A stretch of 64,000 nucleotides of DNA from Betaproteobacteria bacterium SG8_41 (GCA_001303585.1 LJTT01000007.1:1-64000); one strand, 5' to 3'. Shown: positions 31,168 through 40,477, counted from the first letter of the stretch. Numbers and translations are program-made. Notes: generated by a model not told the origin, from the letters alone.

Positions 31168-32403
31168 CTAGGCTGCGGCGCGCTGGCTGAGAACTTCCTT
31201 CGCGATATTGCGAAACTCGTCTTCGGTGAGCAGCCGCTTGTTCTTCAGCGAGAAGCCCTTGACGTTGGCGGTCATCTTGAGGGCCTCTTCCTCGCTCGCT
31301 TCAATGCCGAGCTGCGCGAGCCAGGCCTTGACCGAATCGATGCCGCTGCCCTTGCCCATCACGATCGTAGCGGGCGGTTGCCCGACGAACTCGGCACGCA
31401 CCGGGAACAGCTCGGTCGCGTTTTCCTCGCCGCAGTTCTTGTACCAGCTTGCGATGATCCCGGACTCGATCTGGTAGAGCTGCTTGCCCACGACCGGCTT
31501 GTTGGAGGGGACCACCACGCCGGTCAGCTTCTGCACCAGGTTGGCGAGCGAAGTCAGCTTGCTGTAATTGATCCCGCAGTCAATGCCGTACATCGTGAGC
31601 AGACCCATGACCGTCTCTTCCATGGGGGTGTTGCCGGCGCGCTCGCCGACGCCCAGGACGGTCGTGTGCAGCACTTCGACCCCCTCCGCAGCGGCCATGA
31701 TCGTGTTCGCGACGCCCATGCCGAAATCCTGGTGGAAGTGCGCTTCGAGGCGCTTGTTGATGCGTTTCTTGACCTCGCGGACGAAGTACTGCATCGCATG
31801 GGGCGACACAACACCGAAAGTATCGACCAGGGCCAGTGCATCCATATGACCCTCGGTCGCGACCCGATTGATCAGGTTCAAAACCCAGTTCATCTCCGAG
31901 CGCGAAAAATCGATGGGGAAAAATACGACTTCCAGCTTGTTTTTCTTGGCAAACAAGGTCGCTTCGATCGACGTCTCGATCGCTTTTTCCATCGGCCACT
32001 TGTAGGCGAGATCAACCATGTGCTGGCTCGACGGAATCTCCATCACCACGCCGTTTACGCCAGTGTCAATCGCGCGCTGGACGTCTTCTTTCATGCAGCG
32101 CGAGAACGCGAAGATCTGCGGGCCGAGATTGCGTTTCGCGATCTCCTTGATGGCCTCGGCGTCGGAGGGGGACACGATCGGCATCCCGGCCTCGATGCGG
32201 TGTACGCCGGCTTCCGCCAGTCCCTCGGCAATTCGGATCTTGTCGTCCTTGGAAAGGATGACCCCGGTTTGCTGTTCCCCGTCGCGCAGGGTGATATCGT
32301 GGATCTTGATTTGCTTCGGGAACTTGAGGTCCTTGCGCACCTCATCCGCGAAATTCCACTGGCTCACGAACCAGTTTTTCGTTTTCCAGGGTTCTTTTGC
32401 CAT
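31168..32403 (-). CDS. Homocitrate/isopropylmalate-synthase-like enzyme (DRE-TIM)
   Basis: A 411-residue DRE-TIM metallolyase-family enzyme. The metal and substrate motif is HDITLRDGEQQTGV near residue 35, the HxH metal motif is EAHFHQDFGMGVANT near 220, and GVGERAGNTPMEE follows. Such enzymes condense acetyl-CoA with a 2-oxoacid (2-oxoglutarate, pyruvate or 2-oxoisovalerate). It has no LeuA-type C-terminal regulatory domain, so NifV/homocitrate-synthase-like or citramalate-like activity is open. The ATG has AAGGAG 8 bases upstream. A strong terminator follows, so it is probably a single-gene unit. An FNR-like box lies in its leader. Confidence 0.8.
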   Translation of the reverse strand: MAKEPWKTKNWFVSQWNFADEVRKDLKFPKQIKIHDITLRDGEQQTGVILSKDDKIRIAEGLAEAGVHRIEAGMPIVSPSDAEAIKEIAKRNLGPQIFAFSRCMKEDVQRAIDTGVNGVVMEIPSSQHMVDLAYKWPMEKAIETSIEATLFAKKNKLEVVFFPIDFSRSEMNWVLNLINRVATEGHMDALALVDTFGVVSPHAMQYFVREVKKRINKRLEAHFHQDFGMGVANTIMAAAEGVEVLHTTVLGVGERAGNTPMEETVMGLLTMYGIDCGINYSKLTSLANLVQKLTGVVVPSNKPVVGKQLYQIESGIIASWYKNCGEENATELFPVRAEFVGQPPATIVMGKGSGIDSVKAWLAQLGIEASEEEALKMTANVKGFSLKNKRLLTEDEFRNIAKEVLSQRAAA

Positions 32404-32732
32404 GCTAGATCTCCTTCATTGTTAAGCGATGTCGAATGCGTCTTGCGCTGACCGCGCGGTCCCGAGTTCGTGGGTAAACCAAGGCCCTCCTGGCGCGACG
32501 AGACTGCTTCGTCGGTAAAAGTCGTCCGCCGCGCGATAAACCCGAGCGTTGCCCAAAACCAGGCCGGGCAAAGGCTCGTGCGAGCTGACCGGCCAATTTT
32601 ACAACATTAGGCGATGCCGGGCAGACACCACGAATCATGATTTATTGAGATAGATCAAACAGTCCCGGGCGCCGCCCCCGGCCACGGATCCTCGAAATTG
32701 GCCCCTACCCGTCGTGTGGCCTTTGTCGCAGC
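32404..32732. promoter_or_regulatory. Spacer with an FNR/Anr-like site (32645-32658)
   Basis: This 329-base spacer lies upstream of the homocitrate-synthase-like gene. At 32645-32658 it has TTGAG-ATAG-ATCAA, one mismatch from the FNR/Anr consensus TTGAT-N4-ATCAA. The site is about 240 bases from the start codon, which is far for direct control unless the transcript has a long leader. No open frame with coding character is seen in the spacer. Confidence 0.4.
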
Positions 32733-33620
32733 TCACCGACGGCGCACCGACCGACCGCGCGCCTTGAGATACCAATCAAGGATTTGCGCGCCGTTCCAAA
32801 ACAGGACTCCTTTCTGCTTCGCAAGGCGCCGGAAAACCGATTCGACGTACCCGAAGCGGTGGGGCACCCCGGAAATATAGGGATGCATCGCAATCGCCAT
32901 GACCTTGGCCCGATCCTTGCCCTCCCGGTAGAGACAATCGAAGTGGTCCAGGCAGCGCGCCTCGAACTCCTTTGCGCGATGGTGCTGAACGACCATCATC
33001 GCGATATCGTTGAGTTCCAGTGTGTACGGCATGGTCACGAGCTCGCCGCGCCCGGTGCGGATCGTGCAGGGCTCGTCGTCGATGACCCAATCCGCGATAT
33101 ACCGGATGCCGGCGGCCGCGAGGTGCTCGGGCGTGTCGAGTTTTTCCGTCAGGCCGGGCCCCATCCAGCCAACCGGGCCTTTCCCGGTGAATTCGCGGAT
33201 CACGTTCACCGAGCGGCGGATCATCTCCGCCGGGTTCGGCTCCGTATGGAGGGGACGCTGGTCATAGGAGTGCCCCATGAATTCCCAGCCTGCGTCGCGC
33301 GCCGCTTTCGCGATCGGGCGATAATCGAGACAAACCCGCGCGTTGACCGATAACGACGGAACGATCTTGAGCTCGTCCAATAACGCCTTCAGGCGCCAGA
33401 ACCCGACGCGATTGCCGTATTCGTGCCAGCCCCAGTGCGGCACATCGGGCGATTGTGTGATGCCCGTGGGCGGTGGCAGGACCTGTCTCGGCATGGGCCG
33501 GGCAATGTCCCAGACTTCGACGTTGACGACGGGCCAGACCACGACGCGCGCGCCGTCAGGGAGCTTGAGCGGTGGACGGTCAACGATGGCGGAGTATTTC
33601 AGGCGCTTTGCGGGAATCAC
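32733..33620 (-). CDS. Polysaccharide-deacetylase-family protein (PuuE-like)
   Basis: A 295-residue protein of the NodB/polysaccharide deacetylase fold, of the branch that includes cofactor-free allantoinase PuuE and related amidases. The blocks PHWGWHEYGNRVGFWRL, AGWEFMGHSYDQRPLHTEP and IAMHPYISGVPHRFGYVE (near 250) are characteristic. The TFDDG motif of true chitooligosaccharide deacetylases is absent. The substrate is unknown; hydrolysis of a cyclic amide or ureide is the family-based guess. It is divergent from the amidohydrolase at 33928. Confidence 0.75.
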   Translation of the reverse strand: MIPAKRLKYSAIVDRPPLKLPDGARVVVWPVVNVEVWDIARPMPRQVLPPPTGITQSPDVPHWGWHEYGNRVGFWRLKALLDELKIVPSLSVNARVCLDYRPIAKAARDAGWEFMGHSYDQRPLHTEPNPAEMIRRSVNVIREFTGKGPVGWMGPGLTEKLDTPEHLAAAGIRYIADWVIDDEPCTIRTGRGELVTMPYTLELNDIAMMVVQHHRAKEFEARCLDHFDCLYREGKDRAKVMAIAMHPYISGVPHRFGYVESVFRRLAKQKGVLFWNGAQILDWYLKARGRSVRRR

Positions 33621-33927
33621 GGCGGGGTAATCCTTATCGAAATGAATGCGAAAGAAATTTTAGCCCCAGATGAACGCAGAAGTTACAGACAGCAAGACCC
33701 TTCATCGGGCGCCGATGCAAAACGATATACCTCAATGCGAAATCGCCACGGCGTCAGGAGCACCGAAAGCCGTTTCACGATTCCCGCCAGTCAGACAGCG
33801 GCCGACAAGAAATCACTTCATTCGTGCAGGCGTTGCGCATCGATTATATAACGCCCTTCGCTCATGGCTCGGGAGCCATGAATGGTTCTGTTATATTTGC
33901 CTTCAAGCGCACCCCGGAGAAAACATC
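33621..33927. other. Gene-free spacer between divergent deacetylase and amidohydrolase genes
   Basis: About 300 bases without a convincing gene. At 33664-33682 CCCAGATGAACGCAGAAG looks like a decayed copy of the 10-bp repeat family. A palindromic GGCTCGGGAGCC lies near 33864. Promoters for both flanking genes should be here, but I cannot place them. Confidence 0.4.
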
Positions 33928-34803
33928 TTGGAAGAACCCTGCCTGCCGCCAGTTCCCGAGCCCAAACGCCCCGATCTCCCCTGCCCGCGGGGCGCATGTG
34001 ACGCGCACTTCCACATTTTCGGACCCGTCAGCCGTTTTCCCTACGCCGAAAGCCGCGCTTACACGCCGCCGGAAGCGCCGCTCGAATCACTGCTGAGGAT
34101 GCATGCGCGTCTGGGCATCGAGCGCGGCGTGGTTGTTCAGGGAAACGCCCATGGCACCAATAACTCAGCGATTCTCGATGCGGTTCGCCGTGAGCCGCAT
34201 CGGCTGCGCGCCGTCGCCATTATTGGCACGGATACCGGTCCTGAACAGTTGAAAACTCTCGCGCGTTCAGGGGTGCGCGCGTTGAGGTTCCACCACGCAC
34301 CGCGGCAGGCGGGCACTTACAGCAGCCTCGGCTTCACCGCGTTCGAAAAGCTTGCCCCGCATATGGCCGAGCTCGGTCTGCACGTGCAGTTCTTCATGGA
34401 TGCGCGCGAGCTGCCGGCGCTGTTGCCCCGCCTGCGCGATTGGCGGCTTCCGGTCGTTCTCGACCACTTCGGCTCGACGAAGGGGAAGGAAGGAACGACG
34501 GCGCCCGGGTTTCAACTTCTCAGGCAGCATCTCGCGAACGGGACGATCTGGGTCAAGATTTCCGGCGCCTATCGCGCGTCCGAAAAGTATCCGGATTACC
34601 CCGACGCGCGCGCCCTGCACGATTCGCTGATTACGGCGAATCCCGACCAGTTGCTATGGGGTACGGACTGGCCCCACCCGCGCTTGGCCAGGGACATGCC
34701 CGACGACGGCCACCTGCTCGATCTGTTCAACGAGTGGACGCCGGATGCCGCCGTGCGCAGGAAGATCCTCGTGGACAATCCTGCACGCCTTTACGGCTTC
34801 TAG
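33928..34803 (+). CDS. Amidohydrolase-2 family hydrolase (PDC-lactonase-like)
   Basis: A 291-residue TIM-barrel metal-dependent hydrolase of the amidohydrolase-2 group, nearest by motif to 2-pyrone-4,6-dicarboxylate lactonase (LigI). The HxH is in GACDAHFHIFGP, the later histidine in LPVVLDHFGS, and the catalytic aspartate in LLWGTDWPHP. I propose the TTG at 33928 as start, with GGAG about 8 bases upstream; the frame is open farther up, but those codons are not protein-like. The substrate is unknown: a lactone or decarboxylation of a cyclic acid are both seen in this group. Confidence 0.75.
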   Translation: MEEPCLPPVPEPKRPDLPCPRGACDAHFHIFGPVSRFPYAESRAYTPPEAPLESLLRMHARLGIERGVVVQGNAHGTNNSAILDAVRREPHRLRAVAIIGTDTGPEQLKTLARSGVRALRFHHAPRQAGTYSSLGFTAFEKLAPHMAELGLHVQFFMDARELPALLPRLRDWRLPVVLDHFGSTKGKEGTTAPGFQLLRQHLANGTIWVKISGAYRASEKYPDYPDARALHDSLITANPDQLLWGTDWPHPRLARDMPDDGHLLDLFNEWTPDAAVRRKILVDNPARLYGF

Positions 34804-34830
34804 CCAAGGACTCGGCAATCGCACGTGACA

Positions 34831-35199
34831 ATGGAGCGAATCTTCTTCACGATCGGCAGCCTCTCGGGGTTCCTGGGAGTGGGCTTGGGCGCGTTTGGAG
34901 CGCATGCACTCCGCAGTCGCTTGGATGCCGATCTCTTGGCCATCTTCGAGGTCGGGGTGCGCTACCAGATGTATCATGCGTTCGCGCTGCTTGCGGTCGC
35001 GTGGGCCTGCACGCGTTGGCCCGGAGCAATCCTGACCGCAAGCGGGTGGCTTTTCGTCGCCGGAACGGTGCTGTTTTCGGGAACCCTCTATGCGTTGAGC
35101 TTGAGCGGGGCGCGATGGCTCGGGGCGATCACGCCCTTCGGGGGGCTCGCATTGCTGGCCGGTTGGCTGTGCCTGGCGTGGGCAGCCTGGAGAGGATGA
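34831..35199 (+). CDS. DUF423 family membrane protein
   Basis: A 122-residue inner-membrane protein with four helices. The N-terminal FLGVGLGAFGAHALRSRL and the middle VRYQMYHAFALLAVAWA are the DUF423 signature, and the end has ITPFGGLALLAGWLCLAWAA. The ATG at 34831 is preferred; a GTG two codons earlier is possible. Function is unknown in the whole family. Confidence 0.85.
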   Translation: MERIFFTIGSLSGFLGVGLGAFGAHALRSRLDADLLAIFEVGVRYQMYHAFALLAVAWACTRWPGAILTASGWLFVAGTVLFSGTLYALSLSGARWLGAITPFGGLALLAGWLCLAWAAWRG

Positions 35200-35431
35200 A
35201 GGCAATATCGAGTCCCGATGTCGGACCGGGCCTCCGCTGCTGAGATACAGCTGTCGTCTGCCATCGCAGCCTCGTCACCAAGCACGGTGACGCAATAGGT
35301 TTTCGAAACATCCCTTAAATCTCTTCGCCCGTCCTTGCGCGGCAACTTCCCGCCTTGAAGGATGCCTCTGTCGCGCGCACAATACCGGTTGGCTCACCCC
35401 TTCAATTCAGCAGTCATCCCCTTGCCAAGCC

Positions 35432-35713
35432 ATGGAAACTGAAGTCCGGGATATCAACGGCGCAGCAGTTCGCGTGGGCACTCGAGTACGCGTGCTGCGG
35501 ATTAGCGACTCGGTTCTTTCGCAATTGCCGGAATCAGAAGCAGAAGCAGCCCGCGCAATGGAAGGCGAAGTCCTCGAGGTGTACGAAATCGACGACTGGG
35601 GCGGCGCATGGGTGGAAAAAACCCTGCGGGCGCGCGACGGAACGAGCGTTTCCCACTCGCTGGGGCTGGGGCCCACGCAGATGGAAGTTGTGCCCGCCTC
35701 TAAAGCGGGCTAA
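35432..35713 (+). CDS. Small hypothetical protein
   Basis: A 93-residue acidic protein, METEVRDINGAAVRVGTRV at the start, with a beta-rich look (alternating hydrophobic residues, EVLEVYEIDDWGGAWVEK). I do not recognise a family; a small SH3/KOW-like barrel is a guess from the pattern. No strong ribosome site precedes the ATG. Codon use looks like that of the neighbours, and the reading frame is bounded by spacers on both sides. Confidence 0.55.
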   Translation: METEVRDINGAAVRVGTRVRVLRISDSVLSQLPESEAEAARAMEGEVLEVYEIDDWGGAWVEKTLRARDGTSVSHSLGLGPTQMEVVPASKAG

Positions 35714-35977
35714 CCACCCGCTCCGCACCGACGCCTACGAGCGCCCCGCTCCGTTACGCGCGCGGTCGATCGAGACGCGCCAAAGTAAAAACGCGGCTTG
35801 ACCGAGCGACAGACCGGCGGCAGAGGCCTGACGGTCAGCCCGGTAGACTGGCGCGAGGTCTTGGCGCCATTGGCGCCTTCGCTTTTCAATCCCCATCGCG
35901 TTTCTCTCCACGCCTCTGCGGTTCAATTATCGGTCTTGCCTCTCTTGGTTTCGCGCCGGTTGACTTTCCGGCGCGGG

Positions 35978-36592
35978 TCACCGCTCCACGAACAGCCACG
36001 GCGTTTCCCGTCGATACGCCTCCTCGAACATTTCGAAGCGCTCGGCGTACTGCCGGGTGCGCGAAATGTCGTCGAGACCCTCGAGCAGGCACTGCTTGCG
36101 CACCGGGTGAATCTCGAACCGATAGACCTTGCCAGCAGGATCTGTAACGGTCTGAGCGGCAAGGTCCACCGTTACCGTCGCGCCGGGCTGCGCGTGGAGT
36201 TGCCGCCGGATCGCGACGACATCCTCCTGGGCAAGCACAACCGGCAGGAGCCCGTTCTTGCAGCAGTTACTGGCGTGTATGTCGCCGAAGCTCGAGGCGA
36301 TGACGCTGCGGATGCCGAACTCATAGAGTGCGTAGACCGCGCTCTCGCGCGATGACCCGCAGCCCCAGTTGCGGTCAGCCACGACGATCTGCGCGTGGCG
36401 GTAGGGCTCGCGGTTCAGTATGAAGTCCTTGTCCCTGCCGTCGGCCTCGAACCGGCGGTCGTGGAACAGGATCTCCGCATGCCGCGGCCCTCGCGGCACC
36501 TTGTTGAAGCGCGTCGGGCAGAGCTGATTGGTGTCGACGTTCGGCTCGTCGATCGGCACCGCGATTCCGGTGAGCTTGGTAAACGGCTGCAC
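35978..36592 (-). CDS. 3-isopropylmalate dehydratase small subunit-like (LeuD family)
   Basis: A 204-residue swivel-domain subunit. It has the family blocks NVDTNQLCPTRFNK, DRNWGCGSSRESAVYAL and GIRSVIASSFGDIHASNCCKNGLLPV. With LeuC it should isomerise a 2- or 3-hydroxy di- or tricarboxylate by dehydration and rehydration. The loop between the first two blocks differs from leucine-pathway LeuD, so a different substrate is possible. It is last in the series TPP enzyme - tctB - tctA - IDH-like - KPR-like - leuC - leuD, separated from leuC by a repeat-filled spacer. Confidence 0.85.
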   Translation of the reverse strand: MQPFTKLTGIAVPIDEPNVDTNQLCPTRFNKVPRGPRHAEILFHDRRFEADGRDKDFILNREPYRHAQIVVADRNWGCGSSRESAVYALYEFGIRSVIASSFGDIHASNCCKNGLLPVVLAQEDVVAIRRQLHAQPGATVTVDLAAQTVTDPAGKVYRFEIHPVRKQCLLEGLDDISRTRQYAERFEMFEEAYRRETPWLFVER

Positions 36593-36605
36593 GTCAACCC
36601 CCTCA

Positions 36606-36833
36606 AGCCGCCGATGAACGCCGACAAGAACAATAACTGAACCGAGGAGATACGGAGAGATTCAAAAAAAAGTCCTATTAGCTAGAAAGCTGTTGACAGA
36701 CCTCGATAACCGCAAACGAATTGTGAAAAAACCTCGGCAACTCAGCGGTTCAATTCAGTGTTGCTTCTCTCCGTGCCTCCGTGGCTTAGTTGTTGATTTT
36801 ATCTGCGTGTATCTGCGTTTATCTGCGGCTAGA
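36606..36833. repeat. Element with inverted 10-bp-period ends between leuD and leuC
   Basis: The right end (36800-36831) reads TATCTGCGTG, TATCTGCGTT, TATCTGCGGC, and leuC's TAG stop overlaps it. The left end (36609-36640) is a weaker inverted copy (CCGATGAACG, CCGACAAGAAC). The interior also has CTCTCCGTGCCTCCGTGG. No gene is seen inside. Confidence 0.55.
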
Positions 36834-38232
36834 TGAAAAACTCGCGGACATCGGCGAGCCGCCCGGTTAGCGCAGCAGCAGCGGCCATCGCGGGGCTCAC
36901 CAAGTGAGTCCGCCCGCCCGTTCCCTGCCGTCCGCGGAAGTTTCGGTTGGAGGTCGATGCGCAGCGCTCCCCCGGCTGGAGCTGGTCGCCGTTGATCGCC
37001 GTGCACAGCGAGCAACCCGGCGAGCGCCATTCGAATCCGGCCCCGGTAAACACCCGGTCAAGTCCTTCAGCCTCCGCCTGCTTCTTCACGCTCATCGACC
37101 CAGGCACGATCCATGAGGGCACTCTTGCCCGCCCGTGGCGGGCAACCTGGGCCGCAGCGCGCAAATCCTCGATGCGGCTGTTGGTGCATGAGCCGATGAA
37201 CACGCGGTCCACGGCGATATCTGCCAGTGCCATGCCCGGCTTCAACGCCATGTAGTCGAGCGCGGCGGCAATCTCGGTGCGCTTTGCTTCATCCGAGACT
37301 TGCGCCGGGTCGGGCACCCGTCCCGTGACGGGCGCGGCATGCTCGGGGCTCGTGCCCCAGGTCACCATGGGCGCGAGAGCGCCGGCGTCGAGGCTCTCTT
37401 CCCGGTCGAACACGGCGCCCCGCTCGCTTGGCAGCGTTTTCCAGAAATCGAGCGCGCGCTCCCACGCCGCCCCTTTCGGGGCGTAAGGACGCCCCTCCAT
37501 GTACGCGAAGGTCGTTTCATCAGGCGCCACCATCCCGGCGCGTCCACCCCATTCGATCGACATATTGCATATCGTCATGCGCCCTTCCATGTCGAGCCCG
37601 CGTATGGTCGAGCCGGCGTACTCGACAAGATGTCCGGTGGCTCCGCCCGCCCCGGCCTGCGCGATCAGCGCAAGGATCACGTCCTTCGCATAGACGCCCT
37701 TGCCCGGAGAACCGTCGATCGTCACCCGCAGCGTCTTCGGCCGCCGCTGCCACAGTGTCTGGGTGGCCATCACGTGCGCCATCTCGGATGCGCCAATGCC
37801 GAAGGCGATGCTGCCGAATGCCCCATGGGTCGAGGTATGCGAATCCGCGCCCACCATCAGCAGACCCGGCTGCGTAATGCCCTGCTCCGGCGGCACGATA
37901 TGAAGAATCCCCTGGCGCGGATCGTCGATTCCGAACAACGTGATGCCGTAACGCTTCGTGTTCTTTTCGAGGTTGACGACCATGTTGCGGATCTCGGGAT
38001 TCGCGATGCCAGCGACGCCCTTCTCGCGGCCGTGCGTTGGCACGTAATGATCGTTGAAGGCGAACACCTGCTCGGGCCGGCGCACGCCGTGCTGCCCGGC
38101 ATCGAGCATCCGGAACGCATGCGACGAGCCTTCATGGAACAGCGCGCGGTCGACGTAGAGCAGCAGCTCGCCTTCCTCTTCGGCGATCACATGCCGCTCC
38201 CAAATTTTCTCGAACATCGTCCGGGTACTCAT
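36829..38232 (-). CDS. 3-isopropylmalate dehydratase large subunit-like (LeuC family)
   Basis: A 467-residue aconitase-superfamily large subunit with three cluster cysteines, in VFIGSCTNSRIEDL and SPGCSLCTAINGD. The C-terminal block CASTSNRNFRGRQGTGGRTH is canonical LeuC, and the length matches bacterial LeuC. The N-terminal segment ALFHEGSSHAFRMLDAG differs from the usual HEVTSPQAF form. It may serve leucine synthesis, but its position in an operon with tctA, tctB and an IDH-like gene suggests another hydroxyacid. Confidence 0.87.
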   Translation of the reverse strand: MSTRTMFEKIWERHVIAEEEGELLLYVDRALFHEGSSHAFRMLDAGQHGVRRPEQVFAFNDHYVPTHGREKGVAGIANPEIRNMVVNLEKNTKRYGITLFGIDDPRQGILHIVPPEQGITQPGLLMVGADSHTSTHGAFGSIAFGIGASEMAHVMATQTLWQRRPKTLRVTIDGSPGKGVYAKDVILALIAQAGAGGATGHLVEYAGSTIRGLDMEGRMTICNMSIEWGGRAGMVAPDETTFAYMEGRPYAPKGAAWERALDFWKTLPSERGAVFDREESLDAGALAPMVTWGTSPEHAAPVTGRVPDPAQVSDEAKRTEIAAALDYMALKPGMALADIAVDRVFIGSCTNSRIEDLRAAAQVARHGRARVPSWIVPGSMSVKKQAEAEGLDRVFTGAGFEWRSPGCSLCTAINGDQLQPGERCASTSNRNFRGRQGTGGRTHLVSPAMAAAAALTGRLADVREFFI

Positions 38233-38266
38233 GTCCGGTGCCCCGCGCCCTCGGCAGCCTCGCCCT

Positions 38267-39319
38267 TCACCAACCCGCGATGAGATCCGCGGCCGCTGGC
38301 GTCATGCCGCGCTCGACCCGCTTGACCGTCTCGTTCATGCGGCCGTGCAAGGCAGCCTCCACGCCAATCTCCGCGCCGCGCGCGGCGACGTAGCCGTTGA
38401 TGAAGTCCGTTTCCGTGCGGCGTCGCTTGGCAATGTCCTGCGCCATCGAGGGGCGCTGATCGTCCGCGCGCTTCTTCGCCCCCTCGAGCAGAATGTCGAT
38501 GATCTCAGCTAGCGCGTCCTTGTAGCCCTCGCCGGCGCGCGCAAGGGTCTCCGGCTCCATGCCCAGCATCCGTTCCAGCGAGTATCCCAGCGCCTGGCCC
38601 ACGCGGACCGCCTGGCTGCCAAGCCGGATGGAGAGCCAGCGCGGCCCTTCCGCAGTGTCGCGCTGGTTGCCATAAAGGCCCGTCGCGGCCGAAAGACCAT
38701 TGCGCATCGAGTTGATCACGAGCTTCGACCAGCGCTCGCCCCACAGATTGGATGTCGCCTTCGCGCTGTCCACACTGCTCAGGAGCTCCGCCACCTCCTG
38801 TACCCGCGGCGTGATTCGGCCGTGCGGCTCACCCACACGAAATACCGTGTGGCGTTCCCCGCCCATCGGCACGGTCCGCTTGATGCGGCCCGGCTCATAG
38901 AGCTCCGAGGCGATCAGGCTTGCGATGCAGCCCGTTGTCCGGCCCCACCCGACCAGCGCTGCGATACGCTCCTCGTTGATGCAGTTCTGAAGCGACACCA
39001 CGAACCCGTCGGCGGCGAGATATTGCCGGATAAGAAGCGTCGCCCATTCGGTGTCATACGATTTCACACTCACGAACGCGATATCGATGGGCCGCTGCCG
39101 GGACAGTTGCTGCACGTCGGTGATGTGCAGGGCGTTGACCTTCACCGTATACCGCTCCGCGTCGGTGACGCCGGAGAGCTCGAGCCCGCGCGCGCGCATT
39201 TGCTCGACGTGCTCGGGCCATGCGTCGATGAGCGTTACGTCATGCCCCGCGCGCGTCATGTGGCCGCCGACATAGCCGCCGATCGCCCCTGCCCCAACGA
39301 ATACTATGCGCTTGCCCAT
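38267..39319 (-). CDS. Ketopantoate reductase-like protein (ApbA/PanE family)
   Basis: A 350-residue NAD(P)-dependent 2-hydroxyacid-type reductase. The nucleotide motif is FVGAGAIGGYVGGHMTRAG at the N-terminus. The catalytic lysine and two asparagines are in SKLVINSMRNGLSAATG near residue 210. It is longer than PanE (about 300), with an extended C-terminal helical region. It reduces a branched 2-oxoacid in PanE; in this operon the partner is likely a different 2-oxoacid. It starts 97 bases after the IDH-like gene; that spacer carries heptad repeats. Confidence 0.8.
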   Translation of the reverse strand: MGKRIVFVGAGAIGGYVGGHMTRAGHDVTLIDAWPEHVEQMRARGLELSGVTDAERYTVKVNALHITDVQQLSRQRPIDIAFVSVKSYDTEWATLLIRQYLAADGFVVSLQNCINEERIAALVGWGRTTGCIASLIASELYEPGRIKRTVPMGGERHTVFRVGEPHGRITPRVQEVAELLSSVDSAKATSNLWGERWSKLVINSMRNGLSAATGLYGNQRDTAEGPRWLSIRLGSQAVRVGQALGYSLERMLGMEPETLARAGEGYKDALAEIIDILLEGAKKRADDQRPSMAQDIAKRRRTETDFINGYVAARGAEIGVEAALHGRMNETVKRVERGMTPAAADLIAGW

Positions 39320-39336
39320 TCGTCTTTCTCGTTAAC

Positions 39337-39420
39337 AGGTCACCCGTTGCCGCTCGACCAATTGAATTCCCCGAAGAGCCCTGCGTACCCTCCGGTCACA
39401 GGTCACTGGTCACCGGTCAT
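39337..39420. repeat. GTGANNN heptad repeat behind the IDH-like gene
   Basis: On the minus strand the IDH-like stop TGA opens the series TGACCGG, TGACCAG, TGACCTG, TGACCGG. A weaker copy (GGTGACCTGTTAACG) lies close to the start of the reductase gene. Confidence 0.7.
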
Positions 39421-40472
39421 GCCCTCAGCTTTTGAATGATGGCGTCAGTCATCGCGCGGGTGCCCGCATTGCCGCCGAGATCCGGCGTAACGGCGTGTTT
39501 TTCCATTAGCACTTGGGCAAGTGCCTGCGCGATGCGATCCGCCGCCGCTGTCTCCCCGATATAGCGCAGCATCATCACGGCCGACAGGATCGAAGCCGTT
39601 GGATTGGCCACGTCCTTCCCGGCGATGTCGGGCGCACTGCCGTGCACGGCTTCGAAAATGGCGTAGTCGGTGCCGAAGTTGGCCCCAGGCGCGACGCCGA
39701 GCCCTCCCACCAGCCCCGCCGCGAGATCGGACACGATGTCGCCGTAGAGATTGGGCAGCAGCAGGCAATCGTAGTCCTCCGGCCGCATCACCAGATCCAT
39801 GCACAAGGCATCGACGACGCGCTGGTCGACCAGGATATCGGAGCGCCCCTTGGCGATGCTTTGGGCCACTTTCAGGAACAGGCCGTCGGTCATCTTCATC
39901 ACGTTGGCCTTGTGCCCGATGGTAAGGCGGCGCCGGCCCAGGCGCTGCATGTAGTCGAGCGCGAAACGCGTCACGCGCTCGGTACCGCGCTCGGAGATGA
40001 TCTTGATGGCTTCGGCGGTTCCCTCGTCGACCATGCGTTCGACGCCAACGTAGAGGTCCTCGCTGTTCTCGCGGAAGATGAGCAGATCCACCTTCTCGTA
40101 GCGTGAAGGGATACCCGGATAATTCTTGATCGGGCGCACATTGACAAACAGCCCCAGCTCGCGCCGGAGCGCGATGGATATGCTCGGATACGAGCGCGCG
40201 ACGCCGCCCGCCTGCACATCGTTGCGCTCGATCGTGACCCGGTAGTCGCCGCCGAACGGAGTCTGGGTGGGTCCCTTCAAGGCGATCTTGGTGACCTCGA
40301 TGGAGTCGAAAACCGGGCGCGGCAATGGCGTTCCGTGCTCGCGCTCCGCCCGCTGGCCTGCGACGACCTCTTCGAACGCCACCGTGGCACCCGAAGCTTC
40401 CACGATCGCGCGCGCCGCCGCGGTCACCTCCGGACCGATGCCGTCGCCTGGTATCAGGGTAATCCGTCGCAT
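39417..40472 (-). CDS. Isocitrate/isopropylmalate dehydrogenase family enzyme
   Basis: A 351-residue beta-decarboxylating dehydrogenase. The start LIPGDGIGPEVTAAAR, the substrate loop FRENSEDLYVGVER, the lysine in IGHKANVMKMTDGLF and the metal aspartates in DALCMDLVMRPEDYD and NLYGDIVSDLAAGL are seen. EAVHGSAPDIAGKDVANPT indicates NAD rather than NADP. RENSEDLY with serine is more isocitrate-like than isopropylmalate-like. It starts 5 bases after tctA, so it is co-transcribed with the carrier, which argues that it acts on an imported (isomerised) tricarboxylate. Confidence 0.85.
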   Translation of the reverse strand: MRRITLIPGDGIGPEVTAAARAIVEASGATVAFEEVVAGQRAEREHGTPLPRPVFDSIEVTKIALKGPTQTPFGGDYRVTIERNDVQAGGVARSYPSISIALRRELGLFVNVRPIKNYPGIPSRYEKVDLLIFRENSEDLYVGVERMVDEGTAEAIKIISERGTERVTRFALDYMQRLGRRRLTIGHKANVMKMTDGLFLKVAQSIAKGRSDILVDQRVVDALCMDLVMRPEDYDCLLLPNLYGDIVSDLAAGLVGGLGVAPGANFGTDYAIFEAVHGSAPDIAGKDVANPTASILSAVMMLRYIGETAAADRIAQALAQVLMEKHAVTPDLGGNAGTRAMTDAIIQKLRA

Positions 40473-40477
40473 GGCGA

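Noticed and set aside
32404-32732. A small gene in the spacer upstream of the homocitrate-synthase-like gene
   Set aside because: Open frames are short, Arg-rich and without a ribosome site.
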